From a virus: a DNA stretch of 45,634 nt. This document shows positions 14,966-24,360 of this stretch, one piece after another. Every line of letters begins with the position of its first letter. Within the stretch, counting starts at the first letter, position 1. Under the pieces are notes generated by a model. That model saw only the letters and a program-made list of their open reading frames with translations, ran no database searches and was not told where the DNA came from. The stretch covers positions 1 to 45,634 of the IMG/VR virus record IMGVR_UViG_3300005466_000042; one strand, given 5' to 3'. A program made the translations under genes and the position numbers.

Positions 14966-16708
14966 ATGACAAAACCATCTCGTTCGTCCAAGAAGCCAAT
15001 CGCACTAACCCAGGCCCAGGCGTACGCCGTGGCCGCCGCCGCGCAGGTCGACCCGCGCACGGTCAAGCGCGTGGCAGCCGGGCTGCCGACGCGGCAAATG
15101 GTCACCGACCGAGTCATGTCCGCGCTCAAGTCGCTGGGTATTCTGCTGGCGCTTCTCGTCGTCGGCTGCGGAATCCAGAAGCCTGGCGCATCGCCGGAGG
15201 AGGCAGCTAACGTGGCGTCTACTGTCTCGCTGGTTCAAATGCTCGCGGCCGGCATGACCACGTCCGCGGGGGCGGCCATCGCATCGGGGAGGGTGACATT
15301 CTTTTTGCCAGGCACATTGACCCCCGTGTCCGTCTACGCTGACGGCGCCGCCGCGACGCCCATCGCTCCGCCGCTGGTCCTGACTGCGGGCGGGACGGGA
15401 ATCGCGTACACGAAAGTCCCGACGCGGATGATCGTGAAGGACTCGACTTCCACGACCACATACTTCGACGGGCTGGTCAACATCGAACGGGCCGAACAGC
15501 AGTACATCCAGAGCACTTCGGTGAACGGCGGCACTGAAACGACGTTGCAGACCCTGCTTGACGCCATCGGGACGTCGCTGGGCGGCACGGCCGGCCTGTG
15601 GAAGTTCAAGGCGGCTGCGTCCGGAACAGAGCGGAACGTCAAGGACGTCATCAACGACCTAGGTATCAGTGTCAAGAGCTTCGGCGCGACCGGAGCCGGT
15701 GCCGTTGACGACCGAGCGCAGATTCAAGCGACCATCGACTACGTCGAGTCGATCGGCGGCGGCGCCGTGTTCGTGCCGCCCGGCATTTACCTCGTCGCTT
15801 CCGCGCTGACCCTTCCTGCAAGCGGGAAGGTGGAAATTCACGGCGCGGCGATGGCCGTGACGTTCATCAAGAATACGGGCGGCGCGACCGGCGTGTTCAC
15901 CACCGCCGACCTGACCACGTCCGTCTTCAAAGACCTTACGATCACCCATTCGTCGTCGTCCACAGGGACGGCAGTGGTAGCCGCTGGCGCGGGTTCCCTG
16001 CTGTTCGATCACGTCACCATCCAAGGGCACCTGGGAGTCGCGTCGGCAACAGGCGGCACCGTCTACTCGATCAATTCTGCATTCACCGCCACCGGCGCAG
16101 GGACGGCGGTATTGGCCTCCGGGCTCGTATCGTCCGCATCGTCGTACATCACGAGCACCGGTACCGCGGCGTCCATCACGGGCGCTGGGCGTCTCGCCGG
16201 CGACTTCTTCTTCGCCGGGACCGGCGTCGCGGTCGACGTGGGGGCCAACGCGACTCTGCTCGCCTCCGCGTGTCTGGCATCGGGCGGAACCGCTGGGCTT
16301 CGCCTGGCGACGACAACGGCCGGGGTGCTGACCTCTGGTTGCAACTGGGGAAGTGGCGGCGTGGTCGATAACCGCACGGGCAGCCCCGTGGCCTACACGT
16401 TCGCGGCCAACGGCAACTTCACTCCGCTCCCGCTTCAGACGGAGTCCATTCGGGTCATCGGAACGGCAGGCGGAATCACGATCACAATCAACGCCGCGGC
16501 GACTACGGGCTTCGGACGCAAGTTCTCGATCATGCAGATCAACAACACGGGCGGCGCGTGCACGTTCGTCTACAACGCCCAGTACAAGCTTCAGGGTGCG
16601 GCTGCGGCCAACCCCGCGACCGGGAACATGATCATCTCGACCTTCGAGTACGACCCGATTTCTGCGGTCTACAGGGAGACGGCGCGCTCGGCGTCGATGG
16701 CAATCTGA
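14966..16708 (+). CDS. tailspike with pectate-lyase fold, fused to an HTH and lipobox-like N-terminus
   Basis: The 580-residue frame has four parts. Residues 10-58 look like a small helix-turn-helix domain (AQVDPRTVKRVAAGL and flanks). Residues 51-69 resemble a lipoprotein signal (MSALKSLGILLALLVVGC). From about 83 follows a tail-fibre N-domain with the FFLPGTLTPVSVYADGAA motif. From about 235 comes the pectate-lyase beta-helix (VKSFGATGAGAVDDRAQIQ), known from phage depolymerase tailspikes. Three in-frame starts exist: ATG 14966, ATG 15116, and GTG 15212, which has the only strong Shine-Dalgarno (GGAGGAGG). The virion protein may start at 15212 (498 residues). The role is receptor polysaccharide binding or cleavage. 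Confidence 0.8.
   Translation: MTKPSRSSKKPIALTQAQAYAVAAAAQVDPRTVKRVAAGLPTRQMVTDRVMSALKSLGILLALLVVGCGIQKPGASPEEAANVASTVSLVQMLAAGMTTSAGAAIASGRVTFFLPGTLTPVSVYADGAAATPIAPPLVLTAGGTGIAYTKVPTRMIVKDSTSTTTYFDGLVNIERAEQQYIQSTSVNGGTETTLQTLLDAIGTSLGGTAGLWKFKAAASGTERNVKDVINDLGISVKSFGATGAGAVDDRAQIQATIDYVESIGGGAVFVPPGIYLVASALTLPASGKVEIHGAAMAVTFIKNTGGATGVFTTADLTTSVFKDLTITHSSSSTGTAVVAAGAGSLLFDHVTIQGHLGVASATGGTVYSINSAFTATGAGTAVLASGLVSSASSYITSTGTAASITGAGRLAGDFFFAGTGVAVDVGANATLLASACLASGGTAGLRLATTTAGVLTSGCNWGSGGVVDNRTGSPVAYTFAANGNFTPLPLQTESIRVIGTAGGITITINAAATTGFGRKFSIMQINNTGGACTFVYNAQYKLQGAAAANPATGNMIISTFEYDPISAVYRETARSASMAI
15195..15203 (+). promoter_or_regulatory. strong internal ribosome binding site
   Basis: CGGAGGAGG lies 8 bases before an in-frame GTG at 15212, exactly where the tail-fibre type domain begins. 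It argues that the tailspike is translated from GTG 15212 and not (only) from the distal starts. Confidence 0.6.
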
Positions 16709-18133
16709 GTGCTGGCAGCCGTCGACATCAGCGCGGGAGTCGTCTCAACGGCCGACGACGTCAGTTCCGCCCCCTCGCGCGTGGTCAACTTCATGCCCGA
16801 CGTCGCCGGGGTGCAGCGCCCGCGCCCGGGCCTCGTCGCATATGCCACCACCGGCCTTGGCGCCTCGCCGCTCATCGCGCTCTACCGCTGGAAGACGTGG
16901 CTCGTCGGCGTCACGGCTGACCGAAAAATCTGGGCGCTCACGGACGGCCTGCCGACCGTCTGGACCGCGCTCTCCGACGCTACGGCAGCCACGCAACTCG
17001 ACAACGTCCTGACGCCTGTATTCGCAGAGTCCCCGTCGTTCCTGTACATCGCGGGTGGCGGCCTGATTCAGAAATGGACCGGCGTCGGACTGACCGCGCG
17101 GCTGGGCGGCTCGTCACCGCCCACCAGCTTCATAATCAACATCGGGCAGCGCCTTGTCGCCATCGACCTGACGAATCCCGGTCGATTCCTGTACTCCGAC
17201 CTCGGCGAGGGAAACGACGCCACCTGGGGCTCGCTGAACTTCCAGACGGCCGAGTCTCGCCCTGACGGCCTGGTCGCCCTGTACGAGAACACCGCAGAGG
17301 CGGCCCTGTTCGGCACGTCGACCTTGGAAATCTATGGCCTCTCGACCGACCCGCTCATCCCGTACCAGCGGATCAACACGCTGAACATCGGCCTTCTCGC
17401 GGCGTACTCGGTCGTCCGCGTCGATTCGTTCTACTTCCTGCTCGACGACAAGCGCCGCATCATCAAGACCGACGGGCGGTCCTACGAGAACGCCAGCGAG
17501 GCGATACAGCGCGACTTGCAGCGCCTGATGACCGTGTCCGATTGCTACGGGTACCGCGAGCGCACCGACCGGAACGACTGCCTCGTCTTCGTCTTCCCGA
17601 CGGAGCGGCGCGCCTGGGCGATGGACATGGGGTCGAAGAAGTGGGCAGAGCGCGGCATCTACGACGGCGTCTCGGTGAACGGCACCTGGGACGTCGCCGC
17701 CGCTGCATACTGGGATGCGCTCAACCTGAACGTCTGCGCGCGGACGGCCACGCTCGGCCTGTCGTACGTCGACACGGACACGCGGACTGACTACGGCTCG
17801 ACGCTGCTCTCCGAACTGGTCACCGGCTGGCAGGACTTCGGGACGGCCAACCGGAAGCGCAGCGCGCGGCTGCGGGTCGTCATGCGCCGCGGGACGGCCA
17901 CGCTTGGCGCAACGGGCGGTCAGCTGGAAATCGCAACCCAGAACGACGGCCTCGGGTGGTCTGGCTTCAAGCAAATCGACGTCGGGCAGCCGTCGGACCT
18001 ACAGCAATCGAAGGACCTGCGCGTAGGCGGCGTGTTTCGGCGTCGTCGCTACTGGGTGCGCTACTCGGGCAGCGACGAGCTTTCGATCGCCGGGCTGTAC
18101 GATGACGTCGAAGACCTGGAGGCAACCGGATGA
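16709..18133 (+). CDS. P22 gp10-like packaged DNA stabilisation/tail protein
   Basis: A 474-residue product starting at GTG directly after the previous TGA. The central segment (TSTLEIYGLSTDPLIPYQRI, then YFLLDDKRRI, then GYRERTDRNDCLVFVFP) fits the P22 gp10 family (packaged DNA stabilisation protein), a beta-rich protein of the tail tube that plugs the head after packaging. Length is close to P22 gp10 (472). It follows the gp4-like gene, as expected for a P22-type neck cluster. Confidence 0.85.
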   Translation: MLAAVDISAGVVSTADDVSSAPSRVVNFMPDVAGVQRPRPGLVAYATTGLGASPLIALYRWKTWLVGVTADRKIWALTDGLPTVWTALSDATAATQLDNVLTPVFAESPSFLYIAGGGLIQKWTGVGLTARLGGSSPPTSFIINIGQRLVAIDLTNPGRFLYSDLGEGNDATWGSLNFQTAESRPDGLVALYENTAEAALFGTSTLEIYGLSTDPLIPYQRINTLNIGLLAAYSVVRVDSFYFLLDDKRRIIKTDGRSYENASEAIQRDLQRLMTVSDCYGYRERTDRNDCLVFVFPTERRAWAMDMGSKKWAERGIYDGVSVNGTWDVAAAAYWDALNLNVCARTATLGLSYVDTDTRTDYGSTLLSELVTGWQDFGTANRKRSARLRVVMRRGTATLGATGGQLEIATQNDGLGWSGFKQIDVGQPSDLQQSKDLRVGGVFRRRRYWVRYSGSDELSIAGLYDDVEDLEATG

Positions 18134-18336
18134 GGCCCGTCACCGAGAACATGTCCCAGAAAGAGCTTATCGCGGTCGTGCGCGAGCTGGCGACGCGGGC
18201 CGTTCCGCTCGACACCACGGGCGCCCCGGCTGCATCGGCGTCGTTCAAGGGCCAACTAGCCATCGACGAGGGCGTTGCGGCATACATCGCGGTCAGCGTC
18301 GGCCTTGGTGCGGCGGACTGGGTGTTGATCTCGTGA
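18130..18336 (+). CDS. small structural-region protein
   Basis: A 68-residue product in an ATGA overlap. Helical N-terminus, then a beta-hairpin ending in ADWVLIS, similar to the short adaptor-like domains that end in an aromatic strand in phage tail genes. Function unknown. Confidence 0.6.
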   Translation: MRPVTENMSQKELIAVVRELATRAVPLDTTGAPAASASFKGQLAIDEGVAAYIAVSVGLGAADWVLIS

Positions 18337-18366
18337 TGGTGTTACGATTCTGGAAAGGCGGGTGAA

Positions 18367-19107
18367 ATGGCGAATTCATTCTATTCGGTCATCAACGGAA
18401 CCGCGACGGCGGACCAAAACCCGACTGACCCGTTTGCGACGATAGGACGCGCCGGGACGAAGCTCGTCCAGACCGTAAAGGACCCGGCCGGTGCGCTAAA
18501 GTCGCCCGGCTACGACACTGCCGCCGAGGGCGCCAAGGAGGCCCAGGCGTACCTTCAGCAGCTCTCCCAGCTCGCCTGGGACCGTCAGATGCAGGGGCTG
18601 CAAGGCGCGCTCGGGTCGTTCGGGGCCTATGACGCCCTGTCGAATCAGCTCATCCCGCGCCACGGCGGGCCCGCGCCCGGGCAGGGCGGCGGAATGGCAG
18701 GCGGCATGCCTGGTGGCGCCGGCGCCGGCGCCGGTGGTCCGCCTCCGGGCGCCCCTCCCGCGCTGCCGCCACCGAGCGGGGCTCCCACGACCGGATACCG
18801 TCCACCGGTGGGCGCCACGCGCACACCTTTGACCCCGCCAGGTGCGCCCCCGGCCCTCCCTCCCCCTGGCACCCCGACGACCGGGTATGCACCGCCGACC
18901 GGCGCTACCCGTACGCCGCTCAACCCGCCCCCGGCTTTGCCGCCTCCCCCGTCGTATGCCCCGCCGGCATTGCCGCCTCCGGGGTCGCCCGTCGCGCTGC
19001 CTCCTCCGGGCGGAGGATCGTACGCGCCTCCTGCGCTGCCCCCGCCCGGGACCGACATCTTGCAGCAGCTGGCCTACATGGCCCGCAGCGGACAGGGGCA
19101 CTTCTGA
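18367..19107 (+). CDS. proline-rich virion-region protein
   Basis: A 246-residue product. Residues 1-95 are helical and Gln/Ala-rich. From about 97 on it is a Gly/Met then Pro-rich disordered tail with repeated motifs (PTTGY-PP-GATRTPL twice, PPALPPPG several times). AAAGGCGGG precedes the ATG. It starts a set of four large genes in the usual place of the ejection/internal proteins of P22-like phages; likely a virion component, role inferred from position. Confidence 0.6.
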   Translation: MANSFYSVINGTATADQNPTDPFATIGRAGTKLVQTVKDPAGALKSPGYDTAAEGAKEAQAYLQQLSQLAWDRQMQGLQGALGSFGAYDALSNQLIPRHGGPAPGQGGGMAGGMPGGAGAGAGGPPPGAPPALPPPSGAPTTGYRPPVGATRTPLTPPGAPPALPPPGTPTTGYAPPTGATRTPLNPPPALPPPPSYAPPALPPPGSPVALPPPGGGSYAPPALPPPGTDILQQLAYMARSGQGHF

Positions 19108-21188
19108 TGTCCAGCTATGACGACTGGCTGAAAGACTACAACTCCAAGATCGGAACTGGCACCGCGTCAGACCCCAGCGTCTGGCAGAGTGACCCGCGCT
19201 CGAACCCCAACAACATCATGGGGAACTTCTACAACCCCGAGACGAAACAGGGCTACTCGGATTTCCTGAACCCTGCGCTCCAAAAGTCCCCTGGCGGCAC
19301 TGCCATTGCGCCAGGCACGGCCGGCTACGCGGACCCGAACACGCCCGGATTCTACTCGGGCGCCACGGGCTCGGCCTACGGCGTGCAGCCTGGCAGCTAC
19401 GGCTACTCGGCGCCCTCGACGGGCAGCACCGGCAGCACCGGCAGCACCGGCTCGACCGCCGCTGACCAGGCTTACAGCCAGTCGGCGCCGAACTACTACA
19501 CGCAGCAGCTGAACTTCAGCGGTGGCACGTCGCAGTTCTCGCCCACCGGTACCACTGGGTCCGCCCAGCCGACCTACTACGGCGGAGCGGCCACCGCCTC
19601 CCAGTACCCGCAGACGAGCGGCGGCTACAACCCGACGGCGTCCAGTGGGCAGCCAGGGCAGCTGCAAAACAACACCTGGTGGGGCGACCCCGCGCAGGCG
19701 TCGCTCGAAAACGCGTTCGCACAGTACGGGCAGCAGCTGCTCAGCCCGACCAACACGGCGCAGTTAAATGCCTCGAATCCCTACGGCACCGCGCTCCAGG
19801 GCGAGATGCTGGGGCGAAATGCCTCGGCGCTGTACGGCAACACCACGAACAGCCTGAACAACCTGGCGAACGTCAACGCCAACGTGAACATGCCGTCGGA
19901 GCTGGCTCAGAACTCGGGCGCTCTGGCGGGCATCTACGGCAGCGCGAACAACGCCCAGGGATACCTCCCTGGCGCACTGTCCAACCTGGCGCAGCCGTCC
20001 GAACTGGCGCAGCAGGCGGGGAAGATTGGGGGCTACTACGGCCAGGCCGGCAACGCCGCTGGCTACCTCGGCGGGGCGTTGAACAGCCTCGGCCAGCCGA
20101 CCGCGCTCGACCAGGCGGCGCCGAACATCACCGGGAACTACAACAGCGCCCAGAACGCGCAGGGATGGCTCAGCCAGATTGGGGCCCAGCTTGGCGGACC
20201 CGGCGCGCTGGAGCAGTTCGCGGCGTCCGACCTGAACGGCACGAACCCCTACTATGACCGCGTCGGCCAGCAGGGGCGGGCTGCCATCGACCAATCCGTG
20301 GCGGCCCGCGGCGCGTACGGCTCGGGCGGCGCCCTCGCATCGCTGGGCAACTATCAGAGCGGCCTCGACGCGCAGAAGTACCAGCAGGAGGGCCAACTCC
20401 AGGGTTCCGCGCAGGCCGCCCAGCAGGCGCGGCTTGGACTGGGCGGCCAGCTGTCCTCGGCGGCGGACGCAAGCGCCCTGAGCCGCGGCAATGCGCTCCA
20501 GGGACTCGCGCAGAACCAGACCGCCAACCGGCTCCAGGGATTGCAACTCGGCGGGCAGCTATCCCAGGCCGCCGACACGGGCGCGCTGAACCAGGGCAAC
20601 GCCTATGCCAATCTGGCACAGAACATGTTCGGGAATCGGCTGGCCTCGACGCAGCTCGGGGGGCAACTCTCCAGCGCGGCAGATACCAGCGCGCTGAACC
20701 AGGCGAACGGCCTATCATCGCTCTATCAGGACATGTTCGGCGACCGCATGCAGGCCCAGAATCTGGGCATCACGGCGAACAGCGCGGCCGACGCCTCGAA
20801 CATCGCCCGTCTCGCCGGCATGACGAACATGGTCAACAACGGCGACCAAACGACGCTGGCTCGGCTGGCTGGTCAGGGCACGCTCGCCAACCAGGCAGAC
20901 ACGACCGGGCTCAACTACCTGAACTCGTACTTCAACCAGGCGGGCGCGGCCCAGCAGGCGGGCGGCCAGCGGGTCAACTCGCAGTTGGACCGGCAGCTCC
21001 AAGAGGCCATCGCGCAGGCCGGTCTCTACGGCGGGTTCTACGGCCAGGGCGGCCAGCAATCGGTGGAGGCTGGCGTTGGCTCTGCGAATGCGGGCGCGAA
21101 CGCCGCCCAACTCGCCGGCCAGGGGCAGAACAGCGGCTACTCCAACCTGCTCAACCTGTTCGGGTTGGGCACTTCGCTGGCGAAGTAA
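19107..21188 (+). CDS. large repetitive virion protein, likely internal/ejection protein
   Basis: A 693-residue product starting in a TGATG overlap. Ser/Thr/Gly/Gln/Asn/Ala-rich throughout with very few charges and no Cys. An N-terminal low-complexity region (Gly-Ser-Thr triplets near 105-118) is followed by three 34-residue repeats (residues 263-364) and four 36-residue helical repeats (445-588). The position between the gp10-like gene and two further large helical proteins matches the ejection proteins of podoviruses (P22 gp7/gp20/gp16 class), which form a conduit through the cell envelope. No direct motif. Confidence 0.65.
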   Translation: MSSYDDWLKDYNSKIGTGTASDPSVWQSDPRSNPNNIMGNFYNPETKQGYSDFLNPALQKSPGGTAIAPGTAGYADPNTPGFYSGATGSAYGVQPGSYGYSAPSTGSTGSTGSTGSTAADQAYSQSAPNYYTQQLNFSGGTSQFSPTGTTGSAQPTYYGGAATASQYPQTSGGYNPTASSGQPGQLQNNTWWGDPAQASLENAFAQYGQQLLSPTNTAQLNASNPYGTALQGEMLGRNASALYGNTTNSLNNLANVNANVNMPSELAQNSGALAGIYGSANNAQGYLPGALSNLAQPSELAQQAGKIGGYYGQAGNAAGYLGGALNSLGQPTALDQAAPNITGNYNSAQNAQGWLSQIGAQLGGPGALEQFAASDLNGTNPYYDRVGQQGRAAIDQSVAARGAYGSGGALASLGNYQSGLDAQKYQQEGQLQGSAQAAQQARLGLGGQLSSAADASALSRGNALQGLAQNQTANRLQGLQLGGQLSQAADTGALNQGNAYANLAQNMFGNRLASTQLGGQLSSAADTSALNQANGLSSLYQDMFGDRMQAQNLGITANSAADASNIARLAGMTNMVNNGDQTTLARLAGQGTLANQADTTGLNYLNSYFNQAGAAQQAGGQRVNSQLDRQLQEAIAQAGLYGGFYGQGGQQSVEAGVGSANAGANAAQLAGQGQNSGYSNLLNLFGLGTSLAK
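19893..20198 (+). repeat. three 34-residue protein repeats
   Basis: Three adjacent 102-base units (19893-19994, 19995-20096, 20097-20198). Each encodes a Pro-Ser/Thr-x-Leu-x-Gln start, a Gly/Tyr-rich centre (IYG, YYG, NYN) and a QGYL/AGYL/QGWL motif. They are diverged in DNA but aligned at protein level. Confidence 0.75.
20439..20870 (+). repeat. four 36-residue protein repeats
   Basis: Four adjacent 108-base units (20439, 20547, 20655 and 20763). The first three begin LGGQLS followed by AAD, and all carry an S/T-x-L-x-Q helix and an NR/DR near the end. The fourth is more diverged. The pattern suggests stacked helical hairpins. Confidence 0.75.
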
Positions 21189-22753
21189 TGGCAGCCTACC
21201 AGCCAATCCAGATGCCGGGCGGGTCCGGCGATTTCATGGGCGACGTGGTCGATCGGATCATGCGCGCGCGCGAAGCGTCCCGGAAGGCCGAACAGGACCG
21301 GGCGGAATTGCTCTTGAACCAACAGCGACAGGCGCAGCAAGGCCAGTTGCAGGCGGCCCAGATTCAGGACTACCAGTCGAAAGAGCAACAGCGGCTGGCG
21401 GCCGAAGCAGAACAAAAGCGTCTCGGGACTCGCCAGGAGCACCTCGATGTAGCCACGGCTATCCCGAAGATTCGCGACATGCTGACGCCCGGGCACGCGG
21501 GCTACGACCCGGAGGCCGGCATGTCACTGGCACGCGCGTACGGCATCAACCTGGCGGCGCAACAGCCGCAGATGCCGGAAGCCCCGACGTCGCGCCCTGT
21601 CGGCCCGACGCAGGTCGAATACGGCCCGCGCATCTCGCCCGAGGACGCGCAGCAGTCGGCAATCCTCGGCGCGAAGACGTCGCCTGACCAGCCCGAGGCC
21701 CGCGCCGATGAGGTCATGGACCTGGCAGGCAAAGCCGAGGCGGAACGCCAGCGGTTCGCCCAGGCGAACGACCCATCCGCCGTAGCGGCCAACGTCCAGG
21801 AGAAGGGCGCGCAGGACGCCGAACAGACCGACTATGCTGCGCGCCTGGCAGCCACCAAGAAACGCGTACCGACATACTCTGGGACGTCTCCCATTGGGCC
21901 GGTGAGCATCGACCCGAACGCCATCATCGCTGCGCGCGAAGAGGAACGGTTGCGGCAACAGAAGCAGCTTGCGCCGCTCACGGGCGCGGCCGACGAAGAC
22001 TTCGCGCCTGTCGTCAAGTCCATGGTCGACGCTGGAATGCCGCCGTCGGAGATTGCCAAGGCGCTGGCGGACTACCGACGGCAGGCGGCGACCGAAGAGA
22101 ACAAGGCGAAATACAGCCTCACGGCCGAGGATCAGAAGCGCCATCAGCGGGCCATGGAGGCGGCGGCGTTTGCGGCTGCGAACTCTCGACAGGAAGCCCA
22201 GGGGGCGCGAAACCAGGAAAAGGACGACACAACGACGGTCCGAGATGCGACCGGGACCCCCATCGGGCATGTTCCCAGCGGACGGGGTGGCGCGGTCGGG
22301 TTTTCCACGCGTGACGCCGACTACTCGAAGGCTGAAAATCAGCTGCAAGAACTGCTCGACCATGTCGAGAAGCATGGGAACCGCACTCTTGATCCGGCAA
22401 CGGCTCAGCGGCGCGATACCCTTTACAAAGGCGCGGTCATCGGCGTCGCTACGGTGTCCCCGCTGGGGAAGACGAACGAATCACAGAAGCTGGAGGCCGA
22501 GAACATCGGCCCGAGCGGCGCTCCCGACATGGAGCACAAAATGGGCGTTCTGATCGGCGCGAGCCCGGAGGCCATCAAGGCGAAGATTGAAGAGATTCGG
22601 AAACAGCGTGACGCCTACCGCGCGCAGACCCTAATCCCCTTGGACGAGAAGCCAGCCCCGGCGAAGAAGCAGGGCCGGACGGTCAAGGACAAGTTGACCG
22701 GCAAGCCCAGCAAGTCGATCGATGACCTCGTTCGCGAGGCAGGCGGCGGCTGA
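21188..22753 (+). CDS. coiled-coil virion protein, likely ejection protein
   Basis: A 521-residue product in a TAATG overlap. Long charged Glu/Gln/Arg/Ala helices (about residues 25-80 and 300-345) predict coiled coil; the middle is Pro-rich and extended. No signal peptide or membrane helix is obvious. Order and style fit the second ejection-type protein of the cluster. Confidence 0.6.
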   Translation: MAAYQPIQMPGGSGDFMGDVVDRIMRAREASRKAEQDRAELLLNQQRQAQQGQLQAAQIQDYQSKEQQRLAAEAEQKRLGTRQEHLDVATAIPKIRDMLTPGHAGYDPEAGMSLARAYGINLAAQQPQMPEAPTSRPVGPTQVEYGPRISPEDAQQSAILGAKTSPDQPEARADEVMDLAGKAEAERQRFAQANDPSAVAANVQEKGAQDAEQTDYAARLAATKKRVPTYSGTSPIGPVSIDPNAIIAAREEERLRQQKQLAPLTGAADEDFAPVVKSMVDAGMPPSEIAKALADYRRQAATEENKAKYSLTAEDQKRHQRAMEAAAFAAANSRQEAQGARNQEKDDTTTVRDATGTPIGHVPSGRGGAVGFSTRDADYSKAENQLQELLDHVEKHGNRTLDPATAQRRDTLYKGAVIGVATVSPLGKTNESQKLEAENIGPSGAPDMEHKMGVLIGASPEAIKAKIEEIRKQRDAYRAQTLIPLDEKPAPAKKQGRTVKDKLTGKPSKSIDDLVREAGGG

Positions 22754-24351
22754 TGCCTTTTGACGCGCGAAAGTTCGCTCAGTCGGCGCGCGACGCCGGC
22801 TACTCCGACGACGAAATCGTCGCGAAGATTCGCGAGCACCAGACGCCGTCGTACAAACTCACCGACTACGCGGGCGAGGCGGCCAAGTTGCCCGCGCCTG
22901 CGCCGTCAGGCCCTGAGCCCGTCGACGACTCGGGCGACAACGCCGTCTCGCGGTTCATCCACCGGGCGATTCCAGAGACCCGCATGTTCAAGGACGCGGC
23001 CGGCCGAACTGTGCCCGCGCCCGACGATCCGATTGCGCACGACCCGCTTGCTCAGATGGTCATCGCGAATCAGCTGGGGTGGGGCGCCGGGAAGCTTCTC
23101 GCGCCAGCCGGCCGAATCATCTCGGGCGGCGGAAACGCAGCGACTCAGACGGCCGCCATGGGCGGGACACCCGAGGACATCGTCAAGGGCGGCGTCATCG
23201 GCGCGGCAATCCCAGCGGCAGGCATGGCCATGGGCAAGGCCGCGCGGATGGTGCGCGAAGGCGCAGGCGGACAGGCGCGAGCCCTATGGGAGAAACACGG
23301 CGGCAACGTCGGGCCGCTCGACAGCGGGTCTGGCGTGTCCGAAATCGCCGGCATCGAGCCGTCCCGCGCAGGCGTGGGCGAAGCTGGGGCCATCGGAGCG
23401 AAGAACATCCGCGCCGGACTCAAGCAAGACTTCGAAGCGCAAACCGGGAAGCCCTATCGCGAGATGACCGAGAAGGTCGACTACAGCCCGGCCGCGCGTG
23501 AACTCGTCGACGTTTCGTCGCTACGCGGAACCATCGCTGACCGTCTGTATTCCGAGAAGACACCGCGGTCAGTGCGCGGCTGGCTTCGCACGGAACTCGA
23601 CAGCCTGGACGCCATGCGCTCGCCTGACGGGCGTGTGATGGTGCCGCAGTCGAGGCTCAATGAGATGCGCCAGCGGCTCAGCAAGGAAGCCGACTACGGC
23701 ATCAACACGGGCGCTGGCACCGCGAACATCAAAGACCAATCGATCAAGGACATCGCGAACGCTGCCAAGGTCCTGGTCGACGAGGGACCGTACGCTGAGC
23801 CGAACGCGCTCTACGCACGCGGCATGGAGCGCCAGGCCACCGACCGTGCGGCGCTGGGCCTCAAGGATACGCCAGCGCGGAAGATGTCGGGCCGCGCCGC
23901 AGAGGACGCGCGCGTGTCGCGGGTCCTGCGGAGCGCCGGGAACGACTCTGAGGCTGCCGGCGACCTCGCCGCGCGCACGGACATCCCAGGTCTCATCGAA
24001 CGCCATCCCGACCTCGCCCGACAGGTCGACCTGCCTGCCCTGGTGCGCGCCAAGGACAGGCTTTCGTTCGGTCTGGAAGGCGGCGCTACTGACAATCTAA
24101 TCCAAGCCGCGTCGAAGCACGGTATAGGCGGCAAGGCGGTGGAGCTCATCCGCCACAATCTGGACGCGGCTGCCGGGCGCCTGGCATATCGGCCAGCCGG
24201 GCTCGGCCTGGTCGGCGAGAACGTTCTCACGTCACCGGAGATGGCGCAGATTACCGCGAACTACGCCCGGCCCAACAACCCAATCATCCAGGCCTATCTC
24301 CAGGCCCAGCAGCGCGACAAAGAACGCGCGGCGGCCCTCAACGCCAAGTAA
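22753..24351 (+). CDS. large virion protein, likely ejection protein
   Basis: A 532-residue product in a TGATG overlap. The N-terminus has a short helical SARDAGYSDDEIVAKIREH motif of the kind found at the start of podovirus internal proteins. A Gly/Ala/Met-rich segment at about 110-165 could be membrane-active. The C-terminal half is a helical domain with SPDGRVMVPQSRLNEMRQRL (about 293-312), a pattern I associate with phage internal proteins. Role inferred as DNA ejection. Confidence 0.65.
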   Translation: MPFDARKFAQSARDAGYSDDEIVAKIREHQTPSYKLTDYAGEAAKLPAPAPSGPEPVDDSGDNAVSRFIHRAIPETRMFKDAAGRTVPAPDDPIAHDPLAQMVIANQLGWGAGKLLAPAGRIISGGGNAATQTAAMGGTPEDIVKGGVIGAAIPAAGMAMGKAARMVREGAGGQARALWEKHGGNVGPLDSGSGVSEIAGIEPSRAGVGEAGAIGAKNIRAGLKQDFEAQTGKPYREMTEKVDYSPAARELVDVSSLRGTIADRLYSEKTPRSVRGWLRTELDSLDAMRSPDGRVMVPQSRLNEMRQRLSKEADYGINTGAGTANIKDQSIKDIANAAKVLVDEGPYAEPNALYARGMERQATDRAALGLKDTPARKMSGRAAEDARVSRVLRSAGNDSEAAGDLAARTDIPGLIERHPDLARQVDLPALVRAKDRLSFGLEGGATDNLIQAASKHGIGGKAVELIRHNLDAAAGRLAYRPAGLGLVGENVLTSPEMAQITANYARPNNPIIQAYLQAQQRDKERAAALNAK

Positions 24352-24360
24352 AGGACGACC

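Noticed and set aside
14923-15210. 95-codon frame overlapping the HTH region
   Set aside because: It starts at a gene junction but is Arg/Gly-rich without motif; the other frame has a recognisable HTH and signal.
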